64,000 nt of DNA from Henriciella litoralis (GTDB lineage: Bacteria; Pseudomonadota; Alphaproteobacteria; Caulobacterales; Hyphomonadaceae): NCBI RefSeq assembly GCF_002088935.1, contig NZ_NCSS01000006.1, forward strand, positions 2,636,407-2,700,406, given 5' to 3'. The notes below the pieces were generated by a model, which saw only the letters and a list, made by a program, of their open reading frames with translations, did no database searches and was not told where the DNA came from. Positions 8,750-17,900 of the stretch are shown in pieces. A program made the translations under genes and the position numbers. Position 1 is the first letter of the stretch; each line of letters starts with the position of its first letter.

Positions 8750-11560
8750 CTAGTAGGTCAGGCGCGCGCCGAAGACGACGGTTGTGCCGAACTCGTCATA
8801 TTGCGAAAGGCGGCGCTCATCGCCGAAATAGTAGTATTCCGGCTCATCGGTGAGGTTCTTGCCTTCCAGATAGATCTGCATGTTGTCGTTGATCTTGTAT
8901 TTGGCAGACGCCTCGACAAGGGTCCGGTCATTCGTCATGCGGTCGAGGTTGGGGGCGACCAGCTCGTCGAGATAGTCGCCGCGATAATTGGCCGAGACGC
9001 GCAAATCCCACGGGCCCTTGTCGTATCCGATCGCGATATTCCAGATCGTGTCCGACTGTTTCAGGAAGGGGACATCGCGCCCGTCCGGAAGCGTTGCTTC
9101 GCTGTCGGTGATCGTCAGATTGCCCGAGAGAAGGAAGCCATCAAGGGCAGACGTCAGGTCACCGAGGCTCTGAACATAGTTGAACTCGATACCCATGATC
9201 TTGCTCGATCCGACATTGATGAAGGTCGAGATTTCCTCGATCTCGCCGCCATCGGTGTCATCGCCGTTCAGGAATTCTGCCGGGATGCCGGAGAGATCGA
9301 CACTGCCCGGAACGTCCGCGATGTCGAAGGTCGCCGGGAAGATCGCGTTCGAGATGTCCTTGTAGAATACGCCTGCCGAAATCACCGAAAGCTTGGTTGG
9401 GTAGAACTCGATGCCGAGATCGAAATTGTTGGCTTCGAGCGGATCGAGACCCGGATTGCCGATCTCGGCTTCGTCGCGGTCATCATTGATGAAGATGAAG
9501 GGCGCCATCTCACCGAAGGCCGGGCGGACAACGGCGGCGTAATAGGCAGCGCGCCCGATCAGCTTGTCGGTGAATTCATATTTCGCGTTCACGCTTGGCA
9601 AGACGTTTGTGTAGTCATTGCTGAACTTCGTCGGCGTGGCGGTGAGCTCATCCTCGAGGACGACGCGGCCTTCAAGGTTGACATCGGTCTGTTCGAAGCG
9701 GACGCCAGCGACGAGCGTCAGACGGCCGATATCGAACGTGCCCATGCCGTAGCCGGCAAGGATTTTCTCGTCGATCTTGTAGTCTTCGCCATTGGAGTCG
9801 AAGAAGCTGCCTTCTTCGTCCAGGTCGCCAGGGCCGAAGGTGCCGCGCAGTTGACGGGTCAGGCCCGGATCTGGCCAGGTCGGTTGTGGGTTGCCGAGAC
9901 GCCAGCCCGAAATGAAGCTGTCGCGGGCATAGTCAGCGAGATTGATCGAATCATCCTCGTAGATCAGCAGATTGACGTCGCGGGTCTTTTCGCGGTCGCG
10001 ATATTTGAGGCCCGCCTTCCAGGTCACCGGTGTGTTGCCGACTAGGCTATCTTTCGAGACGTTGAATTTTCCGGTCCATTCAGTGTCTTCGTTGACCGTA
10101 AATTCCTGCTCGAAGGCATCGAGATCGTAGTTTGCCGGATCGTAGACCGCGTCGAGAAGGGCGCCGCCGGAGAAGACCGGCTTTTTCGGATTGGAATAGT
10201 CGAAGGTGACATCTTCCGGGAAGGCCTTCTGGATCTTCTTGAACCGGAAGGTCACGTCGTGATTGTCGCTGTCGTCTTCCTCGGCATAGGCATAGGAGAC
10301 TTCATAGTCGGTCTGCCAGTCGCCCCATTGGGTTTCACCGCCAAGCGCAATCGTCTGGATTTTCCGGACCTCGCGGCGAGCCCGCACTTCGGCGTCAACT
10401 TCATTGAGGCCAAAGACGGCGTTCGTCTCATTGATCGTGCCGTCCTCGGCATCGTCCAGATCGCGAAACTCGAACTTGTTGCGAACCTCGTCGTCTTCAT
10501 AATTGTTGAAGAGCGTGCGCAGATAGAGATCGGTATTCTCGCTTGCCCGCCAGTCAAAATTGGCGACGAGACCGATACGTTCGCGGTTGATACCGTACCA
10601 GCGCTGTTCGTAGTCATCATTCGGAAAGTAAAATGGCGAGACGTCTTCATCGAGACCCCATTCGCCCATTTCATTATTGTGCGACTCGATGCGCAGGTCC
10701 TGATAGTTGACCGAAAGCGCGACGCCGAACGTGTCGTTGAACGTGTTGGAATAGGTGAGTGTCGCCTTCGGGGAGACCTCTTCGGAGATTTCGTTCCAGG
10801 CGCCTTCAAGCTTGGCCCGGATGAAGCGGCCGTCGCGGTCGAAGGCGGAGATAGTTTTCAGATTGATCACGCCGCCGAGGGAATCCGCATCGACATCCGG
10901 GGTGAGCGACTTCTGGACTTCGATGCCATCAAGCAGGTCTGACGGGACGCCATCGAGAAGGACGCCGCGGCGATCTTCAGGAGATGGGGTGCGCACGCCA
11001 TTGATCGAGGCGGCGATGAGGTCTGTGTTGATCCCGCGGATCGAGACATAGCGCCCTTCGCCCTGGTCGGTCTCAATCGAAAGGCCGGGGACGCGAGCAA
11101 GCGAGTCAGCCACGGTGGTGTCAGGGAAGTTGCCGAGACCATCGGAGTCGATGACATTGATGATGGCGTTCGAAGCGCGCTGCTGGTTGATCGCGCCAGC
11201 CTGGGCGGCTGCGGAGCCCACGACGAGTATATTGTCGAGATAACGAACATCGCTGCCGAGCGTGAAGTCGAGCACGGTGTCAGCGCCGTCGATTGTGACA
11301 GTCTGGGAGACCGGGTCGGCGCCGATATAGGAGACCGAAACACTGTAGGTGCCGGGTGGCAGGTCTGAGAGACGATAGTCGCCATAGCGGCCGGTCGTGG
11401 CGGACCGATTGATGCCATCGACCGAGACGATTGCGCCCTGAAGCGGCGCATCGCCTGAGGCGTCTGTCACTGTGCCCTGAATGACGTCAGCTGCGGCGAC
11501 ATGCGCGGCACTGACACTGATAAGGCCGAGCGCGATCAGCCGTCCGATATTTGTTTGCAT
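8750..11560 (-). CDS. TonB-dependent outer-membrane receptor, phytase-linked
   Basis: 936 residues. A signal peptide (to about residue 24) is followed by a carboxypeptidase-regulatory-like beta domain (VIQGTVTDASGDAPLQGAIV, about 27-95), then the plug (ASNAIINVIDSDGLGNFPDTTVADSLARVPG, RYVSIRGINTDL) and a 22-strand barrel. The C-terminus ends in an aromatic (FGARLTY). The plug and barrel resemble the TIGR01782 Caulobacter-type receptors. It heads a same-strand group with the phytase and DUF2891 genes, so the likely cargo is phytate or inositol phosphates; this is inference. A sequence resembling a Pho box lies about 90 bp upstream. Confidence 0.9.
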   Translation of the reverse strand: MQTNIGRLIALGLISVSAAHVAAADVIQGTVTDASGDAPLQGAIVSVDGINRSATTGRYGDYRLSDLPPGTYSVSVSYIGADPVSQTVTIDGADTVLDFTLGSDVRYLDNILVVGSAAAQAGAINQQRASNAIINVIDSDGLGNFPDTTVADSLARVPGLSIETDQGEGRYVSIRGINTDLIAASINGVRTPSPEDRRGVLLDGVPSDLLDGIEVQKSLTPDVDADSLGGVINLKTISAFDRDGRFIRAKLEGAWNEISEEVSPKATLTYSNTFNDTFGVALSVNYQDLRIESHNNEMGEWGLDEDVSPFYFPNDDYEQRWYGINRERIGLVANFDWRASENTDLYLRTLFNNYEDDEVRNKFEFRDLDDAEDGTINETNAVFGLNEVDAEVRARREVRKIQTIALGGETQWGDWQTDYEVSYAYAEEDDSDNHDVTFRFKKIQKAFPEDVTFDYSNPKKPVFSGGALLDAVYDPANYDLDAFEQEFTVNEDTEWTGKFNVSKDSLVGNTPVTWKAGLKYRDREKTRDVNLLIYEDDSINLADYARDSFISGWRLGNPQPTWPDPGLTRQLRGTFGPGDLDEEGSFFDSNGEDYKIDEKILAGYGMGTFDIGRLTLVAGVRFEQTDVNLEGRVVLEDELTATPTKFSNDYTNVLPSVNAKYEFTDKLIGRAAYYAAVVRPAFGEMAPFIFINDDRDEAEIGNPGLDPLEANNFDLGIEFYPTKLSVISAGVFYKDISNAIFPATFDIADVPGSVDLSGIPAEFLNGDDTDGGEIEEISTFINVGSSKIMGIEFNYVQSLGDLTSALDGFLLSGNLTITDSEATLPDGRDVPFLKQSDTIWNIAIGYDKGPWDLRVSANYRGDYLDELVAPNLDRMTNDRTLVEASAKYKINDNMQIYLEGKNLTDEPEYYYFGDERRLSQYDEFGTTVVFGARLTY

Positions 11561-11649
11561 TGAAAAAGCACCCCTCTTGGTTGGAGAGGCCGCTAGCAGC
11601 GTTTCGTGACCGTTGGGCGACGGTTCTTTGTCAGATTGGCAAAGGTTTT

Positions 11650-11667
11650 TCCGCAGTTTTGTGACGG
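11650..11667 (-). promoter_or_regulatory. Possible Pho box upstream of the TonB receptor (weak)
   Basis: The minus strand reads CCGTCACAAAACTGCGGA. The first half and the AAAA spacer match the PhoB consensus (CTGTCAT, four bases, CTGTCAT) well; the second half matches only at CTG. It lies about 90 bp before the receptor start. The match is suggestive because the operon encodes a phytase, but it is not conclusive. Confidence 0.25.
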
Positions 11668-11719
11668 GGATTCAGGGTCACACAACTGGCGGTATGGGTG
11701 GCTGATTAAGTGATTTCTG

Positions 11720-13210
11720 CTAGCGCTTTCGCATCGTCCCCAGAACACCGCGCAGAATGTAGTTTATGGCGGTTCGCAGGACCTGACGACCGGCGATGGT
11801 GCCGACTTCCTCTACCATCGTCTTCGAGCGACGAGACGATTTGCGCCTCTTCGTCTTGGCCTTGGCTTCATCGCGTTCCAGTTCTTCGGCCGCTTTCGCA
11901 GCTTCCTCGGCCTTTCTCTCAAGAATTTCGTAGGCTGACTCGCGATCATTTGCCGTGTCGTAGCGGGCGCCGACCAGACTGCTGCTCATGATCGCCTCAC
12001 GTTCAGTTGGCGTGATGGGGCCAAGCTGGGATGAAGGCGGGCGGATGAGTGTGCGCTGAACAATGCCGGGTGTTGATTTTTCATCAAGCGTCGAAACCAG
12101 CGCTTCGCCGGTGCCGAGCTGTGTGATCACCTCTTCGGTGTCAAACTCCGGATTTGGCCGAAAGCTTTCTGCGGCCGCGCGAACGCCTTTGCGTTCGGTC
12201 GGCGTGTAGGCGCGCAGGGCGTGCTGGATCCGGTTACCAAGCTGGGCCAGCACGCTGTCCGGCAGGTCGCGCGGGTTCTGGGTGACGAAGAAGACGCCGA
12301 CGCCTTTCGAGCGGATGAGCCGCACGACCTGTTCGATCTTGGCCAGCAAGGCTTTGGGGGCGTCCTTGAAGAGAAGGTGGGCTTCATCAAAGAAGAAGAC
12401 CAGCTTTGGTTTATCCGGGTCGCCCACTTCCGGCAGGCGTTCGAATAGCTCTGACAGAAGCCAGAGCAGGAAGGTGGAATAAAGCTTTGGCGAATTGATG
12501 AGCCGGGTGGCGTCGAGCACGTTGACGATGCCGCGGCCATCGCGCGTGGTCCGCATCAGGTCCATCAGGTCGAGCGCGGGCTCGCCAAAGAATTGCTCTG
12601 CGCCTTCACGGTCAAGGCTGAGCAGGCTGCGCTGGATGGAGCTGAGGGACGCGTTGGCGACATTTCCATATCGAAGTGACACTTCGGTGCGCACGTCTTT
12701 CTGGCCAAGGTGGATCAGGAGTTTCTGGAGATCTTTCAGATCGAGCAGTAGCAGGCCTTCTTCGTCTGCATATTCAAAAGCGACATTGAGGACGCCTTCC
12801 TGCGTGTCCGTCAGGTCCATCAGGCGGGCGAGGAGGGTCGGCCCCATTTCTGAAATCGTGGCGCGGACGGGATGGCCCTTATCGCCGAAGACGTCCCAGA
12901 AGGCGGTCGGCACGTCATGATAGGTGTAGTCCTCAAAGCCGATCTTGCCCGCGCGCGACATGAAGGCGTCATGGAGCTTGAAGTCGGCCGTGCCGGACTT
13001 CGCAATGCCGGAGAGGTCGCCTTTTACGTCGGCGCAGAAGACCGGGACGCCTTCATTGGAAAAGCCTTCCGCCATGATCTGCAGCGTGACCGTCTTGCCA
13101 GTGCCTGTTGCGCCGGCAACGATGCCATGGCGATTGGCCCGGCTGAGAAGCAGCGATTGTGCCTCGTTCTGGCCTTCGCCACCGCCGCCAAGGTAAATCC
13201 GGTCACCCAT
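11720..13210 (-). CDS. HerA/FtsK-like ATPase, DUF853 (YjgR) family
   Basis: 496 residues, the usual length of YjgR/DUF853 proteins. Walker A is GATGTGKT at about residues 31-38, Walker B is LVFFFDEAHLL near 260-270, and an arginine-rich segment follows (QNPRDLPDSVLAQLGNRIQHALRA). The family is HerA-type helicase-like P-loop ATPases with no established substrate. The C-terminal 70 residues are Lys/Arg/Glu-rich and helical. ATG 13210 has GGAG six bases upstream and is preferred over the ATG at 13222. It stands alone, 160 bp before the receptor gene. Confidence 0.87.
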   Translation of the reverse strand: MGDRIYLGGGGEGQNEAQSLLLSRANRHGIVAGATGTGKTVTLQIMAEGFSNEGVPVFCADVKGDLSGIAKSGTADFKLHDAFMSRAGKIGFEDYTYHDVPTAFWDVFGDKGHPVRATISEMGPTLLARLMDLTDTQEGVLNVAFEYADEEGLLLLDLKDLQKLLIHLGQKDVRTEVSLRYGNVANASLSSIQRSLLSLDREGAEQFFGEPALDLMDLMRTTRDGRGIVNVLDATRLINSPKLYSTFLLWLLSELFERLPEVGDPDKPKLVFFFDEAHLLFKDAPKALLAKIEQVVRLIRSKGVGVFFVTQNPRDLPDSVLAQLGNRIQHALRAYTPTERKGVRAAAESFRPNPEFDTEEVITQLGTGEALVSTLDEKSTPGIVQRTLIRPPSSQLGPITPTEREAIMSSSLVGARYDTANDRESAYEILERKAEEAAKAAEELERDEAKAKTKRRKSSRRSKTMVEEVGTIAGRQVLRTAINYILRGVLGTMRKR

Positions 13211-13354
13211 ACTGCACTCCATTCAGTCTTGTGCGTTAAGGCTTAGCCGCAATCGACACGTGGGGCCAAGACTTGAATCGAGCCCACCGGTGGCCAAACT
13301 GCGAGGAAACACCATAGACGGCTCTAAAGACTGACAGACGCAGGAAAGAATTTC

Positions 13355-13627
13355 ATGGCCAAAAACCATAACTGGATGAACTTCAAAACGGAGCAGCATG
13401 GGAAGGTCTATCACGGGTATCAGCGCCTTTATGACGGCATTGATGCGTCAGCAGCCATTGCCTTTATCGTAGGCTCAGCGCTATTTTTCAGTGAAGCGAC
13501 AATGGTCGCTGGGACGTGGCTGTTCCTGTTCGGGTCAGTCTTTTTCGGTGTGCGGCCAGTGGTGCATCTGGTGCGCGATTTTCATATGGCCCGGCTTCCG
13601 ACGCCGGGGGCAGGCGGGGACGATTGA
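13355..13627 (+). CDS. YrhK-like small membrane protein
   Basis: 90 residues with two predicted membrane helices (about 32-49 and 52-70). The pattern KVYHGYQRLYDGIDASAAIAFIVGSALFFSE...GTWLFLFGSVFFGVRPVVHLVRDFH fits the YrhK-like domain. No function is established. The gene is divergent from the YjgR-like gene and nearly touches the AI-2E-family gene, so the two are probably cotranscribed. Confidence 0.72.
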   Translation: MAKNHNWMNFKTEQHGKVYHGYQRLYDGIDASAAIAFIVGSALFFSEATMVAGTWLFLFGSVFFGVRPVVHLVRDFHMARLPTPGAGGDD

Positions 13628-13632
13628 CCAAA

Positions 13633-14757
13633 ATGACAGTGCGCTCGGGAATTGTTGGCATATGGGTCATCGCAACGGGCGTTCTGATCGCCACGCTTTA
13701 TCTTGGCCGTGCGATCTTCGCGCCCTTTGCAATGGCGGTGTTTCTTTTCCTGATCATGGAAGGGTTTGCGCGGGTCATCGATGAGCGGGTGAAGTTTCTG
13801 ACGCGGGACCACAGCCGGATCATCTCCATTCTGGGCGTCCTCATCGGCTTCGGACTATTTATTGGCCTGCTGGCGCGCGGCATCGGGCAATTTGGCGAGC
13901 AGGCCAGCGATTATGAGGCAAAGATCAACGGTCTCATCGGCGATGTTTATGGCACGCTGAGCATGGGGAAGGCGCCGACCCTTACCGAGATCATGTTCAA
14001 TGATACGGGCCAGCGCTTTTTTGCGACGATTGCCAATGCAGCTGGGGATCTGTCGGGCGATATCGTGATCATCCTCATCTATGTGGCGTTCTTATTCCTG
14101 GCGCAGAGCGCATGGGGGCCTAAGCTCGACCGGATTTTTACCGAAGAAGAGTCCCGCTCGCAGGTTCAGGACATCGGCGATGCGGCGCGGCGGGGGATCG
14201 AGACCTATCTGTGGACCCAGACCGTCATCTCAGCGATGATTACAGGGCTGACCTATATCACGCTGATCGCGCTGGGTGTTGAAAACGCGATTTTCCTGTC
14301 AGCACTTATTTTTGTACTGAACTATATTCCAACCATAGGTTCAATTGTTGCGGCCTTCGTGCCGACGCTGTTCGCGCTTGTACAGCCGGAACTGCCAGGC
14401 TGGATCCCGGGCGGTAGTGGCCATGACAGCTATTTCTACGCAATATTTGTCTTCGTCGGCGTGAGTTTCTGGCAATTTATGATTGGCAATTTCGTCCAGC
14501 CGCGAATTATGGGCGAGACGCTGAACCTCTCTGCGCTGGTCGTCCTGCTCTCGCTGGCGATCTGGGGCGCAATCTGGGGTATACCGGGGATGTTCCTCTC
14601 GGCGCCGCTAACGGTTTTGTTGATGATCCTGTTTGCGCAATCGCCATCGACGCGCTGGATTTCCGTGTTATTATCGGCTGATGGTAATCCCGGCGGTGCG
14701 CTAGAAGCGATGGATGCGCAGGTTGAAAATGAAACTGCAGTTCGACCTGCGGACTGA
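13633..14757 (+). CDS. AI-2E family (PerM/YdiK-type) membrane transporter
   Basis: 374 residues with about eight membrane helices: two hairpins near the N-terminus, a periplasmic helical section (about 90-150), then the conserved second half (LNYIPTIGSIVAAFVPTLFAL near 225-245; PRIMGETLNLSALVVLLSLAIWG near 290-312; GIPGMFLSAPLTVLLMIL). These are hallmarks of the AI-2E/UPF0118 family, small-molecule exporters or Na+/H+ antiporters depending on the member; substrate unknown. ATG 13633 matches the usual N-terminus; a TTG at 13624 with GGGG before it is an alternative. It follows the YrhK-like gene by five bases. Confidence 0.85.
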   Translation: MTVRSGIVGIWVIATGVLIATLYLGRAIFAPFAMAVFLFLIMEGFARVIDERVKFLTRDHSRIISILGVLIGFGLFIGLLARGIGQFGEQASDYEAKINGLIGDVYGTLSMGKAPTLTEIMFNDTGQRFFATIANAAGDLSGDIVIILIYVAFLFLAQSAWGPKLDRIFTEEESRSQVQDIGDAARRGIETYLWTQTVISAMITGLTYITLIALGVENAIFLSALIFVLNYIPTIGSIVAAFVPTLFALVQPELPGWIPGGSGHDSYFYAIFVFVGVSFWQFMIGNFVQPRIMGETLNLSALVVLLSLAIWGAIWGIPGMFLSAPLTVLLMILFAQSPSTRWISVLLSADGNPGGALEAMDAQVENETAVRPAD

Positions 14758-14944
14758 ACTTGGCACGTGCCACCGGACACATCATATAGATTTCCATACG
14801 ACGTGTATAAACACGCTCGAACACAATCAGGCCTCCGCGTGCGTCCCCCCACCCAGCCTGCGGAATGGCCTGTAGGGCCCGTCAGACATGTCCCCGTTTG
14901 ACGGGCCCGTCCCCTCTCTCATTTTTCAAGCCGTCGCGTCGTGA
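14758..14944. other. Convergent intergenic region with a 10-bp-arm inverted repeat
   Basis: The gap between the AI-2E-family gene and the NAD-glutamate dehydrogenase gene contains GGGCCCGTCA (14875-14884) and its complement TGACGGGCCC (14899-14908). The plus strand continues into CCCCTCTCTCATTTTT, so this may be a weak terminator. A small CGTGT-ATAA-ACACG palindrome lies at 14802-14815. No gene is seen. Confidence 0.55.
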
Positions 14945-17900
14945 TCATCCGCCAGGATGTGATGTGCCTGACATGAAGCTGCGCACCGCGTCGGCCGCCA
15001 GCGTGAACTGCGCGAAATTGGCCTTCGCCGAGGATAGGGCGTTGAGCTGTTTGATGAGCGCGCGGCGCTCTGCCTCGCGCGCCGAAAGCCAGTCCGAGAC
15101 ATCGCCAGACTGAAGGGCTTCCGCTGATGCATGGGCCTGATGACGACGTAGATCCTCGACGAGACGCCGCGTTGCGAGGCGCTCCCAATAGCTTGCATTG
15201 TCTATATCGCGCGCCGCTTCATGGCGCAGCCTGTCGAGGCGCAGGGTCTCACCCATACGTAGATAGGCGTCGAGGGCTGCCTCCGTTTTGGCGTCTGCAT
15301 CCGAGGCGAGCGAGCGTAGATCCACCCCCATAGGCAGAAGTGGCATCAGCGCGGCGCGGGCGGCCAGATCGTCATTGATGCCGGCATTGGAGAGCGTGTT
15401 GACGCGCTTGCGGTATTGGGTCGCCTCAAAGCCGGAGAGGGCTTCTGCCAGACTTTTGTCCAGGGTTTCGAAGAAGGGTCTGAAACTCTCAACGGCGTCT
15501 GTGACAGGCATATCAGGGGCCCGGCGAAGGAGCGCGGCCGACACGTCTGCCGCTGCTTCGGCGCCCAGCTGGTAGAGCTCTGTCTGGGTGCTGGCGCTGA
15601 CCTTATTGTCCAGCGCCTCGATCTCGGCGCGATAGTCAGCATGGCTGAGCAGGACGCGGGCGGTTTCGAATACCCGGCAGAGGGCCGCATTGGACGCGCC
15701 GGTTCGCTCGCGCAGGCGTAGCAGCATGAGCGGGCCGCCTGCATCGATCAGGCGGTTGGCGAGCACGGTGGCAATGATTTCACGGCGCAGGCGATGGACC
15801 TGCATGGCGTCTTCGAATTTGTGCAGCGGCTCAGGGAAGTAGGACTCCAGCGTTTGCAGGAACCAGGGGTCATCCGGCACATCTGAGGCGACCAGGTCAT
15901 CGAAGAGTGTGATCTTGGACCAGGCCATCAGGACGGCGAGTTCCGGGCGGCTGAGCCAGACCTTGTTCTCTCCACGCTCATGCATCTGGGAGGTGTTGGG
16001 CAGGCCTTCGACTTGCCGGTCCAGACCGCCGCGATCTTCCAGATAGCACATAAGCCGTTCATTGGCCTCATGGTCACGAGCGGCGGTCGATTCCGCCAGC
16101 GTCAGTGCGCCGGTCTGGCTGTAATTGTGCGCGAGGACATGCGCGGCGACGTCATCTGTCATCTCAGCCAGCAGATGGTTGCGGCGTCCGCTCGGCAAGG
16201 ACTTGCGGCGGATGGCTTCGGAACAGAGGATCTTGATGTTGACCTCATGGTCAGAGCTATCAACGCCGGCGGAGTTATCGATGGCGTCGGTGTTGATCCG
16301 GCCGCCATTGAGCGCAAATTCGATGCGTCCGGCCTGGGTCAGGCCGAGGTTTGCGCCTTCGCCAATGACTTTCGCCTTGAGGGCGCGGCCATTGACGCGG
16401 ATCGCGTCATTGGCGCGGTCGCCCGCATCGCCGGGCGTCTCGTGGCTGGCTTTGACATAAGTGCCGATGCCGCCGAACCAGAGCAGCTCGCACTCAGCTT
16501 TCAGGAGCGCGTGCAGGAATTCGTCAGGTGTGGCGCTGTCGCCGGAGAGGCCCGTCATCTTCTTCATCTGGTCAGACAGCGGGATCGACTTGGCGGAGCG
16601 TTCAAAGATGCCGCCGCCCTCGGAGATGAGGCTCTCATCATAGTCAGACCATGAGGAGCGCGGCAGGTCGAACAAGCGTTTGCGTTCTTCCCAGAGGCGC
16701 TCTGTGTCGACCGGGTCCGGATCGACGAAGATGTGCAGGTGGTTGAAGGCGGCCTTTAGCTGGATCTGCTTTGACAGCAGCATGCCATTGCCGAAGACAT
16801 CGCCTGACATGTCGCCGCAACCGATGACAGTGAACGGTTCGGTCTGGATGTCCTTGCCCATCTCGCGGAAGTGGCGTTTGACCGCTTCCCAGGCGCCGCG
16901 GGCCGTGATGCCCATCTTCTTGTGGTCGTAGCCGGCCGAACCGCCTGAGGCGAACGCATCGCCGAGCCAGAAGCCATGTTCGAGGCTGATCTCATTGGCG
17001 ATGTCGGAGAAGGTCGCTGTGCCCTTGTCGGCGGCGACAACGAGATATGGATCATCGCCGTCCCAGACCACAGTGTCCTTGGGCTGCTGGACATTGCCGT
17101 CGATCAGGTTGCCGGTGAGATCCAGCAAGGCATTGATGAAGGTCTTATAGGCCGAAATACCAGCCTGGTTGCGCTCTTCGCGCGTCGCATTGGCCGGGAT
17201 CTGTTTCGGGAAGAAACCGCCCTTGGAGCCGACGGGGACAATCACCGCATTCTTCACCTGCTGGGCCTTCACAAGGCCGAGCACTTCGGTGCGGAAATCG
17301 TCGCGCCGGTCAGACCAGCGCAGGCCGCCGCGCGCCACCGCGCCGAAGCGGCAATGCACGCCTTCGACTTCCGGGCAAGACATGAAAATCTCGCGGAAAG
17401 GCTTTGGCGCCGGCAGGTCTGAAATTTCCTGGCTGGCAATCTTGAAGCTGATGAAGGGATGCGGGCTGCCATCCGGGCGGCGCTGCCAGAAATTGGTGCG
17501 CTGGATGGCCATGATGAGGTGCGCGATGCGGCGAATGACGCGGTCTTCATCGAGCGAGGAGACCTCATTGAGGCGGGTCTCGATCTGGGTGACCATCTCT
17601 TTTGCCGCTTTCAGCCGCTCATCAAGCGAGGTGCCGGAGGTCGGGTCGAAGCGGATCGTGAACAGGTCAAGCAAAGCGCGGGTCAGCTTCGGATGGCGTT
17701 TCAGCGCCTCGATCTGCGTCGCGCGGGCCGGGTCCAGCCCTGTCTGGTGGCGGTAGCCGCAGAGCGCGCGGCAGAGCGCGGCTTCGCGCCAGGATGCGCC
17801 AGCCGAAAACACCAGGCCGTTGAAGCGGTCATTTTCCGTCAGCCCCTGCCAGATCGCAACGAAAGCGTCTTCAAAGCCGGCGCCAATTTCCTCCAGGTCG

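Noticed and set aside
7791..10045. Two long plus-strand open frames opposite the phytase and TonB receptor genes (320 and 414 codons)
   Set aside because: They are antisense shadows of GC-rich genes; the minus-strand products have clear family motifs and the shadows have none.
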